From contig CALDNB010000139.1 in assembly GCA_937914775.1 (NCBI GenBank), positions 1-6,702 on the forward strand: DNA of 6,702 nt, written 5' to 3'. The translations under genes were made by a program, and so were the position numbers. The notes under the pieces were generated by a model. The model ran no database searches, had not been told where the DNA came from, and was given only the letters and a program-made list of their open reading frames with translations. Positions 1-5,850 of the stretch are shown here, piece after piece. The stretch comes from an uncultured Clostridia bacterium (GTDB lineage Bacteria; Bacillota; Clostridia; Monoglobales; Firm-18). How positions within the stretch are numbered: the stretch's first letter is position 1; each line of letters opens with the position of its first letter.

Positions 1-271
1 CTTCGGTAAAATGTCTGACACCGCAACTGATGCAGACATTACTTTAGGCGTTATAAATATGGTGTTCCAGACTATCGGTATGCTTGCGGTTTTCGCTTGT
101 AAAAACGACAGTATAAAAGACATAATATTAACGGGAATGTTGTCAACATTGCCTCAGGCAAAGCCGGTATTTGACGGTCTTAACCAACTTTACGGCTATA
201 ATTTCATTATTCCCGAAAACGCAATATTTGCCACCGCAACAGGTGCGGCGTTGTCGTTCTTCAAAAAATAG
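1..271 (+). CDS. coaW: Type II pantothenate kinase, C-terminal end (5' truncated by window edge)
   Basis: This is the last ~90 residues of a kinase that phosphorylates pantothenate, the first step of coenzyme A synthesis in the cytoplasm. The frame is already open at base 2 (Phe-Gly-Lys before the first ATG at 11), so that ATG is internal and the gene starts outside the window. The stretch FGKMSDTATDADITLGVINM, then VFQTIGMLAVFACKN, then a strand of the type KDIILTGMLSTLPQAK and the ending PENAIFATATGAALSFFKK match the C-terminal half of the ASKHA fold of type II enzymes. There the ILTG strand and the final Ala/Gly-rich helix close the nucleotide site. The assignment rests on recognised family pattern, not on a search. 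The stop TAG (269-271) lies 2 bases from the stop of the convergent gene. Another ASKHA-fold kinase is possible but less likely. Confidence 0.83.
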   Translation, partial: FGKMSDTATDADITLGVINMVFQTIGMLAVFACKNDSIKDIILTGMLSTLPQAKPVFDGLNQLYGYNFIIPENAIFATATGAALSFFKK

Positions 272-273
272 TA

Positions 274-591
274 TCAGGAATTAAAATCTTCTTCAAGCAA
301 AAGGACTTCGTAAAGAGTATTAAGCGTAAGTCCTTTTTTAAATTGCTGTTTATCATATTCTCTTAACCCGTCAAAATCTATGTTCAGTATTTTGACGGGT
401 ATTTTATCTTCTCCCACAAAAACAGCAATCTCTCCCTTATGTTCTTTAACCACATATTTTGTTTCGGTTTTAACCTGCTGTGTAAGTTCATTTAATTCGG
501 CAGAATTTTTTTTGTAATTTATTGTAAAATATCCTACAAAACAGGAAGAAATTATCAGAATTACTGCAACAATTACGGTAATTTTTCTCAT
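274..591 (-). CDS. Small membrane-anchored protein with BofC C-terminal-like domain
   Basis: This is a 105-residue protein of uncertain role. Residues 1-26 form a short basic start and a hydrophobic segment (about 4-24), giving a single signal-anchor helix that should place the rest outside the membrane. Residues ~28-44 are polar and possibly helical. Residues ~46-105 follow the pattern YVVKEHKGEIAVF, then a Pro-Val-x-Ile-Leu strand, a Leu-x-x-Tyr-Asp helix, KKGLTL and a final LLEEDFNS. This resembles the C-terminal domain of BofC, known in Bacillus as a sporulation checkpoint protein, and many unnamed clostridial proteins share it. I chose ATG at 591 because GGTGA lies 5 bases upstream; a GTG at 600 (adding Met-Ile-Ile) is the alternative. 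Cys17 follows Ile-Ser-Ser, but hydrophobic residues continue after it, so a lipoprotein is unlikely. The gene diverges from the PBP gene. Reality of the gene about 0.85; the family link is less sure. Confidence 0.62.
   Translation of the reverse strand: MRKITVIVAVILIISSCFVGYFTINYKKNSAELNELTQQVKTETKYVVKEHKGEIAVFVGEDKIPVKILNIDFDGLREYDKQQFKKGLTLNTLYEVLLLEEDFNS
299..339 (+). terminator. Rho-independent terminator for the pantothenate kinase gene, inside the opposing gene
   Basis: A perfect 10-bp inverted repeat, AAAAGGACTT (299-308) and AAGTCCTTTT (328-337), encloses a 19-base loop. A T-run covers 334-339. It begins 27 bases after the kinase stop codon, and the T-run is on the plus strand, so it suits rightward transcription. 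The bases are at the same time codons near the C-terminus of the leftward gene. The loop is longer than in a typical terminator and the stem is AT-rich, so strength is uncertain. Read leftward, the same stem is followed by only four T. Confidence 0.6.
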
Positions 592-713
592 TATTATCAC
601 CCGCTTTTATTTTTCGTAAAATTTCCAAAAAATATTCAAAATAAGTAGTGCAAAATTAAAATCATTGTGTTATAATATAGTGTGTAATTTTATTGAAAGG
701 AAGCGAAAACCTG
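592..713. promoter_or_regulatory. Divergent intergenic region between the BofC-like gene and the PBP gene
   Basis: This is a 122-base AT-rich spacer serving two genes that read away from each other. On the plus strand it holds the PBP promoter (listed separately) and its Shine-Dalgarno AAAGGAAG (696-703). On the minus strand TATAAC (complement of 669-674) with a poor -35-like TTCAAT 17 bases upstream is the best candidate for the leftward gene. It would overlap the rightward -10 box, but the match is too weak to call. No hairpin or operator-like repeat is evident. Confidence 0.5.
668..676 (+). promoter_or_regulatory. Extended -10 promoter of the cell-wall/division operon
   Basis: TGTTATAAT is a perfect match to the extended -10 consensus TGnTATAAT (hexamer 671-676) of the housekeeping sigma-70/SigA type. 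The -35 region at the usual 17-base distance (648-653, GTGCAA) matches TTGACA at only 3 of 6 positions, which is typical where an extended -10 compensates. The predicted transcription start is near 683, giving a leader of about 31 bases before the PBP ATG at 714. No other good promoter is evident up to 5778, so it probably serves PBP, murA, ftsQ and the DUF881 gene. Confidence 0.72.
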
Positions 714-2894
714 ATGGCTACAAAAAAGAGTAACAAAAAATGGGTTTCATTCTTGAAAATATTCATATTATCATTTATCGGAGCGGCGGTTGCAATCCTT
801 GGAATTACAGTGGGTGTTCTGTTTGCCACAGCCGATGTTGACGCAATTTTAGGCGAAGACGGAGCGTCTATGGACTTTGCCTCCGTTGTGTATTATATTG
901 ACCAAGACGGCAACGAAGTCGAGTATGAAAATCTGTATCAGGACGAAAACAGAGTGTGGGCAGATTTTGCAGACATACCCCAGCACGTTAAAGACGCCGC
1001 AGTTGCCATAGAGGACGAGCGTTTTTACAAACATTCAGGTTTTGACATAAAAAGTACCGCCTATGCAACATTCAACTACTTAATAAGAGGAAGTTCTGAC
1101 AGAGGTGCAAGTACAATCACTCAGCAGCTTGTAAAAAATCTTACAGGTGAAAAAGAGAAAAAAGCCACAAGAAAAATAAAGGAAATTGCCTTAGCCATTG
1201 GCGTTGAAAAACGGCTTTCAAAAGACGAAATTTTAGAACTGTACTTAAATTCAATATACTTAGGGCACAGATGTAACGGTGTTGCAAGTGCCGCCCACTA
1301 CTATTTCGGCAAAGACGTAAAAGAGTTAACTATTGCAGAGGGTGCGGCAATTGTAGGTATCACACAGTACCCAAGTCTTTACGACCCTATTGCAAATCCC
1401 GAAAAGAACAAGGAAAAACAAGAAACCATTCTTTATAAAATGAACCAGTTAGGTTACATTGACGACAAAACATACAAAGAAGCAAAAGCCGAAAAGTTAG
1501 AGTTTGTGGCAGACACTTCGGAATTTGCAAGTGTTCAGTCCTATTTTGTTGACCAGTTAATTACTGAGGTTTTGGAAGACCTGCAGGAAGAGTGCGGTTA
1601 CACAGAAGCAGTAGCAAACAAGATGCTTTTTACAGGTGGACTTAAAATTTACAGTACCATCGACCCTGTAGTTCAAAGAAATATGGACAAAGTATATAAA
1701 GACGAAAACTCTTTCCAGAAAGCACCCAGAGAAAAACAACCTGAATCCTGTATGACGGTTATGGACCCATATACAGGTCAGGTAAAAGGTGTAGTGGGCG
1801 GCAGAGGCCAGAAAACTGCAGACAGAGTTTTAAACAGAGCATTCCAGGGACCCCGTCAGCCAGGCTCGTCAATTAAACCTATTGCTGTTTACGGTCCCGC
1901 TATTGACACAAACGTTACTGCACCGGGACAAATCTGGAAAGACCAGCCCGTAACATATAACGGTTGGTCTCCCAAAAACTATGGCGGAGATTTTAAAGGC
2001 CCCGTTTCACTTCGATATGCTATTTCACAATCATTAAACACAGTAGCGGTGCAGGTTCTTGACGAAGTGGGAACACAGGTTTCTTATAACTATATGACTA
2101 ACAAGTTAGGTTTTACAACACTTACGGAAACAGATATAAACCTTGCATCTCTTGCTCTCGGCGGTCTTACAGAGGGCGTAACAAACTTAGAAATGACTGC
2201 CGCATACTGTGCATTTGTTAACGACGGCGTTTATATCGAGCCTACCACTTACACAAAAATAACCAACCATTCAGGTAAACTTATATATGAGAAAGAACAG
2301 AAAAAGAATATGGCTTTCTCAAAGGAAACTGCAAGAACAATGCTTAATCTTTTGCAGTCTGCTGTATCTACAGGTACAGGGGGCAGCGCAAGTTTTGGCG
2401 GCGGATACTCTATTGCAGGTAAAACAGGTACTACAGATAACGACAAGGACAGATGGTTTGTTGGTATGACACCGTACTACGTAGGTGCAGTATGGACAGG
2501 TTACGACCAGCCCGAGTCACTTGCATTTTTCTCAGGAAACCCATCTGCAAAAGTATGGCGTCTTGTAATGTCAGGAATACACAGCGAAAAGAAATTACCG
2601 AGCAAATATTTCCCCGGTGCAAGTATGTCAAAATACACAAGTGCAGAGATTTGTAAAGTAAGCGGACTTTTAGCAACAGAAAAATGCGCTTCGGACCCCG
2701 ATGGAAATCAGGTTGTAAGCGACTACATTTTCCCAAGCAAAGTGCCGTCAGAATTCTGTGCACTGCCTCATACAGCAGAAGAGGAACTGCCTCCCGAGAC
2801 AGAAGAGCCAAAACCCGAAGAAGAAAAGCCTGACGAACCCGTAACGCCACCACCGGAGATAGACCCTGGTTTATTAAGCGAAAACGGGCTTTAA
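714..2894 (+). CDS. ponA: Class A penicillin-binding protein (bifunctional glycosyltransferase/transpeptidase)
   Basis: This 726-residue membrane enzyme polymerises lipid II into glycan strands and cross-links the peptides outside the membrane. A basic N-terminus (KKSNKK) is followed by one membrane helix (~11-37). The glycosyltransferase family 51 domain shows the catalytic-Glu motif EDERFYKH (E100-H107), GASTITQQL (131-139) and then RKIKEIALAI and LELYLNSIYLG. The transpeptidase domain has the SxxK nucleophile motif S385-S-I-K388, SxN as S440-L-N442 and KTGT at 570-573, so both activities look intact. Residues ~689-726 are an acidic, proline-rich tail, probably disordered; there is no PASTA repeat. 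I chose ATG 714 with Shine-Dalgarno AAAGGAAG about 10 bases upstream. An in-frame TTG at 693 would add seven residues, but that stretch contains the Shine-Dalgarno itself. The gene is first in the presumed operon, 54 bases ahead of murA. Beta-lactams would be expected to acylate S385. Confidence 0.97.
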   Translation: MATKKSNKKWVSFLKIFILSFIGAAVAILGITVGVLFATADVDAILGEDGASMDFASVVYYIDQDGNEVEYENLYQDENRVWADFADIPQHVKDAAVAIEDERFYKHSGFDIKSTAYATFNYLIRGSSDRGASTITQQLVKNLTGEKEKKATRKIKEIALAIGVEKRLSKDEILELYLNSIYLGHRCNGVASAAHYYFGKDVKELTIAEGAAIVGITQYPSLYDPIANPEKNKEKQETILYKMNQLGYIDDKTYKEAKAEKLEFVADTSEFASVQSYFVDQLITEVLEDLQEECGYTEAVANKMLFTGGLKIYSTIDPVVQRNMDKVYKDENSFQKAPREKQPESCMTVMDPYTGQVKGVVGGRGQKTADRVLNRAFQGPRQPGSSIKPIAVYGPAIDTNVTAPGQIWKDQPVTYNGWSPKNYGGDFKGPVSLRYAISQSLNTVAVQVLDEVGTQVSYNYMTNKLGFTTLTETDINLASLALGGLTEGVTNLEMTAAYCAFVNDGVYIEPTTYTKITNHSGKLIYEKEQKKNMAFSKETARTMLNLLQSAVSTGTGGSASFGGGYSIAGKTGTTDNDKDRWFVGMTPYYVGAVWTGYDQPESLAFFSGNPSAKVWRLVMSGIHSEKKLPSKYFPGASMSKYTSAEICKVSGLLATEKCASDPDGNQVVSDYIFPSKVPSEFCALPHTAEEELPPETEEPKPEEEKPDEPVTPPPEIDPGLLSENGL

Positions 2895-2899
2895 TCACC

Positions 2900-2941
2900 A
2901 CACCACCGACAATTGCATATACTGTAATTGTTCGGAGGTGT
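2900..2941 (+). promoter_or_regulatory. Long hairpin that sequesters the murA Shine-Dalgarno sequence
   Basis: In the PBP-murA gap, ACACCACCGACAATT (2900-2914) pairs with AATTGTTCGGAGGTGT (2926-2941). There is one A-A mismatch (2905/2936) and one bulged T (2931), giving 14 pairs. Three more pairs (2915-2917 with 2923-2925, one of them G-U) close onto a 5-base loop. The Shine-Dalgarno GGAGGTG (2934-2940), 8 bases before the murA TTG start, lies wholly in the 3' arm. No T-run follows directly, so it is not a standard terminator. As drawn it should limit ribosome access to murA unless opened by a ligand, a protein, a trans RNA, temperature or ribosomes finishing the PBP gene. It belongs to no riboswitch class I recognise. 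The pairing is seen directly; the regulatory role is inferred. Confidence 0.6.
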
Positions 2942-2948
2942 ATAAGTT

Positions 2949-4202
2949 TTGAGCAACACAGCAATAATTAACGGCGGAAACAGAATAACGGGTGAACTTG
3001 TTGTTCAGGGCTCTAAAAATTCTGTTTTGCCAATCCTTGCAGCAACGGTAATAAACGGCGGAATTAACATTATACATAACTGTCCCCTTATAAAAGACGT
3101 GTATGCTTCTATTGATATATTACGTTCTTTAGGGTGCGTTGTATCAATTGACGATGATACAGTAACCGTTGACTCATCAAATATGAGTTGTGACGAAATC
3201 AGTCAGGACCTTATGAAAGAAATGCGTTCCTCTGTTATATTTACTGGTGCAATTCTTGCACGGTGCAAAAAAGCACTTATTTCCACTCCCGGAGGGTGCG
3301 AACTGGGACCCCGACCTATTGATTTGCACTTGAAAGTCTTTAAGGCTTTAGGTGTAGATGTAAAGGAAAGTCACGGATATATTATGTTAGACGGTGAAAA
3401 CACCCACCCTGCAAATATCAATCTTGATTTTCCAAGCGTAGGGGCGACGGAAAATGCTATGCTTTTGTCTTGTGCAACAGTTGGAACAACAGTAATAACC
3501 AATGCGGCTCAGGAGCCTGAAATTGTTGATTTGCAGGACTTCCTAAACGGTATGGGTGCAAATATAAAGGGTGCAGGAACAAGCACAATTGAAATCGATG
3601 GCACCAATGATTTTTGTGACGTTTCCCATAAGGTTATAGGTGACAGAATAGTAACGGCAACGTATCTTTCTGCTGCTGCAGTAACAAAGGGCAGTATCAA
3701 GATAAACGGAATTAATCCAAACCACTTAAACGCAATTACGGATATATTTTCTCTTTGCGGTGCAAAAATAAACAAAGGTGAAAACTTTGTTGAAATGGAA
3801 TGTAAAACAGGTCTTAATTCGGTAAGTTGCATAAGCACTATGCCGTACCCCGGCTTTCCCACAGATGCTCAGGCTCTTATATGTACGGTGCTTTCTGTAG
3901 CGGACGGCACAAGCGTAGTTGAAGAGAATATTTTTTCAAGCAGGTACAGGCACATTCCTGAACTTAACAGAATGAATGCTGACATAATAACAAAAGATAA
4001 ACTTGCAATAATAAGAGGTGTAAGCAGATTAAAAGGTGCCTCAGTTACCGCATACGACCTTCGTGGTGCGGCGGCACTTATAGTTGCAGGACTTAATGCT
4101 TACGGCACTACAACGGTATCAGGTCTTGAACATTTAGACCGTGGTTATTACTTATTTGAAAATCAACTTAAAAATTTAGGTGCAGATATTGTACGGGAGT
4201 AA
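2949..4202 (+). CDS. murA: UDP-N-acetylglucosamine 1-carboxyvinyltransferase (MurA)
   Basis: This 417-residue cytoplasmic enzyme transfers enolpyruvate from PEP to UDP-GlcNAc, the first committed step of peptidoglycan synthesis. Length and motifs are normal for the family. They are the N-terminal VQGSKN (K23, N24), the active-site loop GGCELGPRPIDLH with catalytic Cys117 (equivalent to E. coli Cys115, the fosfomycin target), PGFPTDAQ with D306 (E. coli D305), DLRGAAAL, and the final HLDRGY with R398 (E. coli R397). Because Cys117 is kept rather than Asp, the sequence gives no sign of intrinsic fosfomycin resistance. The start is TTG at 2949, supported by GGAGGTG 8 bases upstream; no ATG in this frame is equally placed. 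That Shine-Dalgarno is inside a long hairpin. Firmicutes often carry two MurA paralogues, and I cannot say which one this is. It stops 4 bases before ftsQ. Confidence 0.98.
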   Translation: MSNTAIINGGNRITGELVVQGSKNSVLPILAATVINGGINIIHNCPLIKDVYASIDILRSLGCVVSIDDDTVTVDSSNMSCDEISQDLMKEMRSSVIFTGAILARCKKALISTPGGCELGPRPIDLHLKVFKALGVDVKESHGYIMLDGENTHPANINLDFPSVGATENAMLLSCATVGTTVITNAAQEPEIVDLQDFLNGMGANIKGAGTSTIEIDGTNDFCDVSHKVIGDRIVTATYLSAAAVTKGSIKINGINPNHLNAITDIFSLCGAKINKGENFVEMECKTGLNSVSCISTMPYPGFPTDAQALICTVLSVADGTSVVEENIFSSRYRHIPELNRMNADIITKDKLAIIRGVSRLKGASVTAYDLRGAAALIVAGLNAYGTTTVSGLEHLDRGYYLFENQLKNLGADIVRE

Positions 4203-4206
4203 AAAA

Positions 4207-4986
4207 ATGGAAACAACTACTTATGAAAAAACCATTAAGTTAAAAGATTATAAAAAAAGAATGAGACGCAACCGCAGAAACAGAAAGATTTTACTTATTC
4301 TGTTTCTGGTTGCGGTACTCCTTATGATAGCATACTTTGCGCCCTGGTTTAAAATAAACAAAATAACGGTGGAGGGTAACTCGCTTATTCCCGCAAACAC
4401 TATTATCGAAGCCTCTACCATCGGTTACGGGCGTAACGTTTTTCGGACAAGCAGTAAAAAGGCAGTAAATGGAATTTCCGCCCTGCCGTACATTGAAACT
4501 GCGAAAATTGTCAAAAAGTTCCCTGCAGGAATTAAAATTGTCGTGAAAGAATGCGAGGTTGCAGGGTATGTGGCTTTTGGCGACAGTTACATTTACGTTG
4601 ACAGTACGGGAAAAATGCTTGAGCAAAACAAAGTACCTCCCGAAAAAACGGTGCCTTTAATAGAAAACTTTAACCTTACAAAATACATAGCAGGACAAGT
4701 CTTTCAATCAAAAGAAGAAGGCAAGGCACAATATGTAACAGACGTTCTTGGTATTTTAAAGGAACAACAGATGGTAAACAACGTAACCCTGATAAACGTT
4801 CCCGATACAGAGAATTTATCAATAGTAATAGACAACAAACTGGAAGTTTTAGTAGGTGCAAATGATAACTTAAATTATAAAATCGAGTTTCTTACTTTAA
4901 AATCCTATCAGTCGCTGGGCGAAAACGCCAGAGGATATTTAAACGTAAGCAGCGGCGACAAAGCAGTATATAAACAGAAAGGATAA
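4207..4986 (+). CDS. ftsQ: Cell division protein FtsQ/DivIB
   Basis: This 259-residue bitopic divisome protein is part of the FtsQ-FtsL-FtsB (DivIB-DivIC-FtsL) complex that links septum assembly to peptidoglycan synthesis. It has a short cytoplasmic tail ending in a very basic stretch (KKRMRRNRRNRK, 16-27) and one membrane helix (28-46). A POTRA domain (~48-122) follows, from WFKINKITVEGNS through the conserved turn PYIETAKIVKKFPAGIKI to the end at AGYV. A beta-rich domain of about 135 residues completes it, as expected for DivIB. The ATG at 4207 is chosen because GGGAG (4195-4199) stands 7 bases upstream, at the end of murA. An in-frame ATG at 4180 would overlap murA by 23 bases. Codons 21-36 lie in a 17-bp hairpin (separate entry). 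The gene is followed 6 bases later by the DUF881 gene, as divIB is followed by ylxW in Bacillus. Confidence 0.94.
   Translation: METTTYEKTIKLKDYKKRMRRNRRNRKILLILFLVAVLLMIAYFAPWFKINKITVEGNSLIPANTIIEASTIGYGRNVFRTSSKKAVNGISALPYIETAKIVKKFPAGIKIVVKECEVAGYVAFGDSYIYVDSTGKMLEQNKVPPEKTVPLIENFNLTKYIAGQVFQSKEEGKAQYVTDVLGILKEQQMVNNVTLINVPDTENLSIVIDNKLEVLVGANDNLNYKIEFLTLKSYQSLGENARGYLNVSSGDKAVYKQKG
4267..4314 (+). repeat. 17-bp interrupted inverted repeat within the 5' part of ftsQ
   Basis: CGCAACC (4267-4273) pairs with GGTTGCG (4308-4314), and AGAAACAGAA (4276-4285) pairs with TTCTGTTTCT (4298-4307). Only a 2-base bulge (GC, 4274-4275) interrupts the stem, and the loop is 12 bases. It spans codons 21-36, from the Arg/Asn-rich segment into the membrane helix. 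No T-run follows, so it is not a terminator. It may be an mRNA structure early in ftsQ, or a by-product of basic codons complementing hydrophobic ones. Confidence 0.7.
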
Positions 4987-4992
4987 CAGGCA

Positions 4993-5778
4993 ATGAATAT
5001 AAAAAAACATTTTACTCCGGCACATATCTCAATAGGTATTGTGTGTTTGCTTCTGGCGTTTTTTATTACAATGCAGATAAAAAGCGTTAACGTAATTAAC
5101 AAAAACGGTAATACCGATAAATTAAGAGCAGAAAATCTTGCTATAGAATTAAAAAACGAGCAGGAAAAGAATATAGAACTGAATAAACAACTGCTTCTGG
5201 CGAAACAGGAAATTGACTCTTTTAAAGAGGAGGCGGCAAAAACCGACGGCTATTCGCAAACCCTTACCACTCAACTGCAAAGAGCAGAACTTTTAGCAGG
5301 TCTTACTGCCGTTGAGGGCTCAGGAGTACAGGTAATATTAAACGACAGTACTGCCGTTAACAATCTTCCCGAAAATGCCAACGCCTACGTTATTCACGAT
5401 ATGGATATACTGCAGGTTATAAACGAATTAAGAGATGCAGGGGCAGAGGCAATAGCACTAAACGGTGAACGCCTTGTTTCTACAAACGAAATAAGATGCG
5501 CAGGTGCAACAGTAAGCGTTAATAACAACAGATACTCTATTCCCTATGTTATTACTGCAATCGGCGACCCGGTAAATATGGAAAACGCTCTTTTAATGAG
5601 AAACGGTGTAGTTGACAGTCTTACTTTCTACGGCTTTGATGTTGAGGTTAAAAAGGTTAAAGAATATGAATTTAACCTTTACGAGCTTTTAGAGCGCGAA
5701 TACGGTGCTCTTCTGCAGCGCTTTGAAAAAGCAAAGCAGCACATCGCCCGGAAGCTTGGGATCACGACGCGCTTCTGA
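4993..5778 (+). CDS. DUF881 family (YlxW/YlxX-like) membrane protein with atypical C-terminus
   Basis: This 261-residue protein belongs to a family encoded beside divIB and ftsA/ftsZ in Gram-positive division clusters; its molecular role is unknown. One N-terminal membrane helix (~11-27) precedes a coiled-coil-like charged region (~41-80) and the DUF881 domain. Visible in the domain are AGLTAVEGSGVQVILNDS, then VNELRDAGAEAIALNGERL-type strands and helices, NEIRCAGATVSVN, YVITAIGDP and the end FDVEVKKVKE (to residue 224). Family members normally run on into an Ile-Pro-x-Tyr type ending. Here residues 225-261 instead read as a charged helix (YELLEREYGALLQRFEKAKQ) ending LGITTRF, encoded partly by GC-rich codons (CGC, CGG, ATC, GCC). 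I infer that the native 3' end has been replaced at a recombination or assembly joint. The start ATG has AAAGGA 9 bases upstream, inside ftsQ. The family call is sure for residues 1-224 and unsupported after that. Confidence 0.85.
   Translation: MNIKKHFTPAHISIGIVCLLLAFFITMQIKSVNVINKNGNTDKLRAENLAIELKNEQEKNIELNKQLLLAKQEIDSFKEEAAKTDGYSQTLTTQLQRAELLAGLTAVEGSGVQVILNDSTAVNNLPENANAYVIHDMDILQVINELRDAGAEAIALNGERLVSTNEIRCAGATVSVNNNRYSIPYVITAIGDPVNMENALLMRNGVVDSLTFYGFDVEVKKVKEYEFNLYELLEREYGALLQRFEKAKQHIARKLGITTRF
5652..5680. repeat. Perfect 10-bp inverted repeat at the composition boundary
   Basis: AAAGGTTAAA (5652-5661) and TTTAACCTTT (5671-5680) are exact reverse complements separated by 9 bases. The repeat falls exactly where the DUF881 domain stops matching its family (after residue 224) and just before GC content climbs. 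It could be a recombination or assembly joint, or a chance AT-rich palindrome. Confidence 0.7.
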
Positions 5779-5803
5779 CGGGCAAAATGTCCCCTGGCGG
5801 TTG

Positions 5804-5850
5804 ACCAAATGGGAGATGAAAGCCTCTATCATGTGACTATAAACCAAATG
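5804..5850 (+). repeat. 8-bp direct repeat ACCAAATG in the spacer before the ARH gene
   Basis: ACCAAATG occurs at 5804-5811 and again at 5843-5850, with starts 39 bases apart. It could be a footprint of an element end or a protein-binding pair, but 8 bases is short enough to be chance. Confidence 0.35.

Noticed and set aside
693..713. TTG start seven codons upstream for the PBP
   Set aside because: The added codons include the Shine-Dalgarno AAAGGAAG that serves ATG 714, and the TTG itself has no ribosome site in a leader of about 10 bases.
2900..2950. murA leader hairpin as a Rho-independent terminator
   Set aside because: The sequence after the stem is ATAAGTTTTG with no immediate T-run, and the Shine-Dalgarno is part of the stem.
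2431..2964. Leftward 177-codon frame
   Set aside because: It is antisense to the PBP transpeptidase region and tail, has no domain, and would overlap the murA start.
4180..4206. ATG 27 bases upstream for FtsQ
   Set aside because: It overlaps the end of murA and lacks a good ribosome site. GGGAG at 4195-4199 is correctly spaced for ATG 4207.
5752..5757. AAGCTT near the joint as evidence of a cloning or vector junction
   Set aside because: A single 6-base restriction site is expected by chance and no vector sequence is recognisable.
5776..5781. TGA of the DUF881 frame as a recoded selenocysteine or readthrough codon
   Set aside because: The following 31 codons show no selenoprotein motif. 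A SECIS-like stem is not evident, and the frame lies in the junction region where continuity is doubtful.
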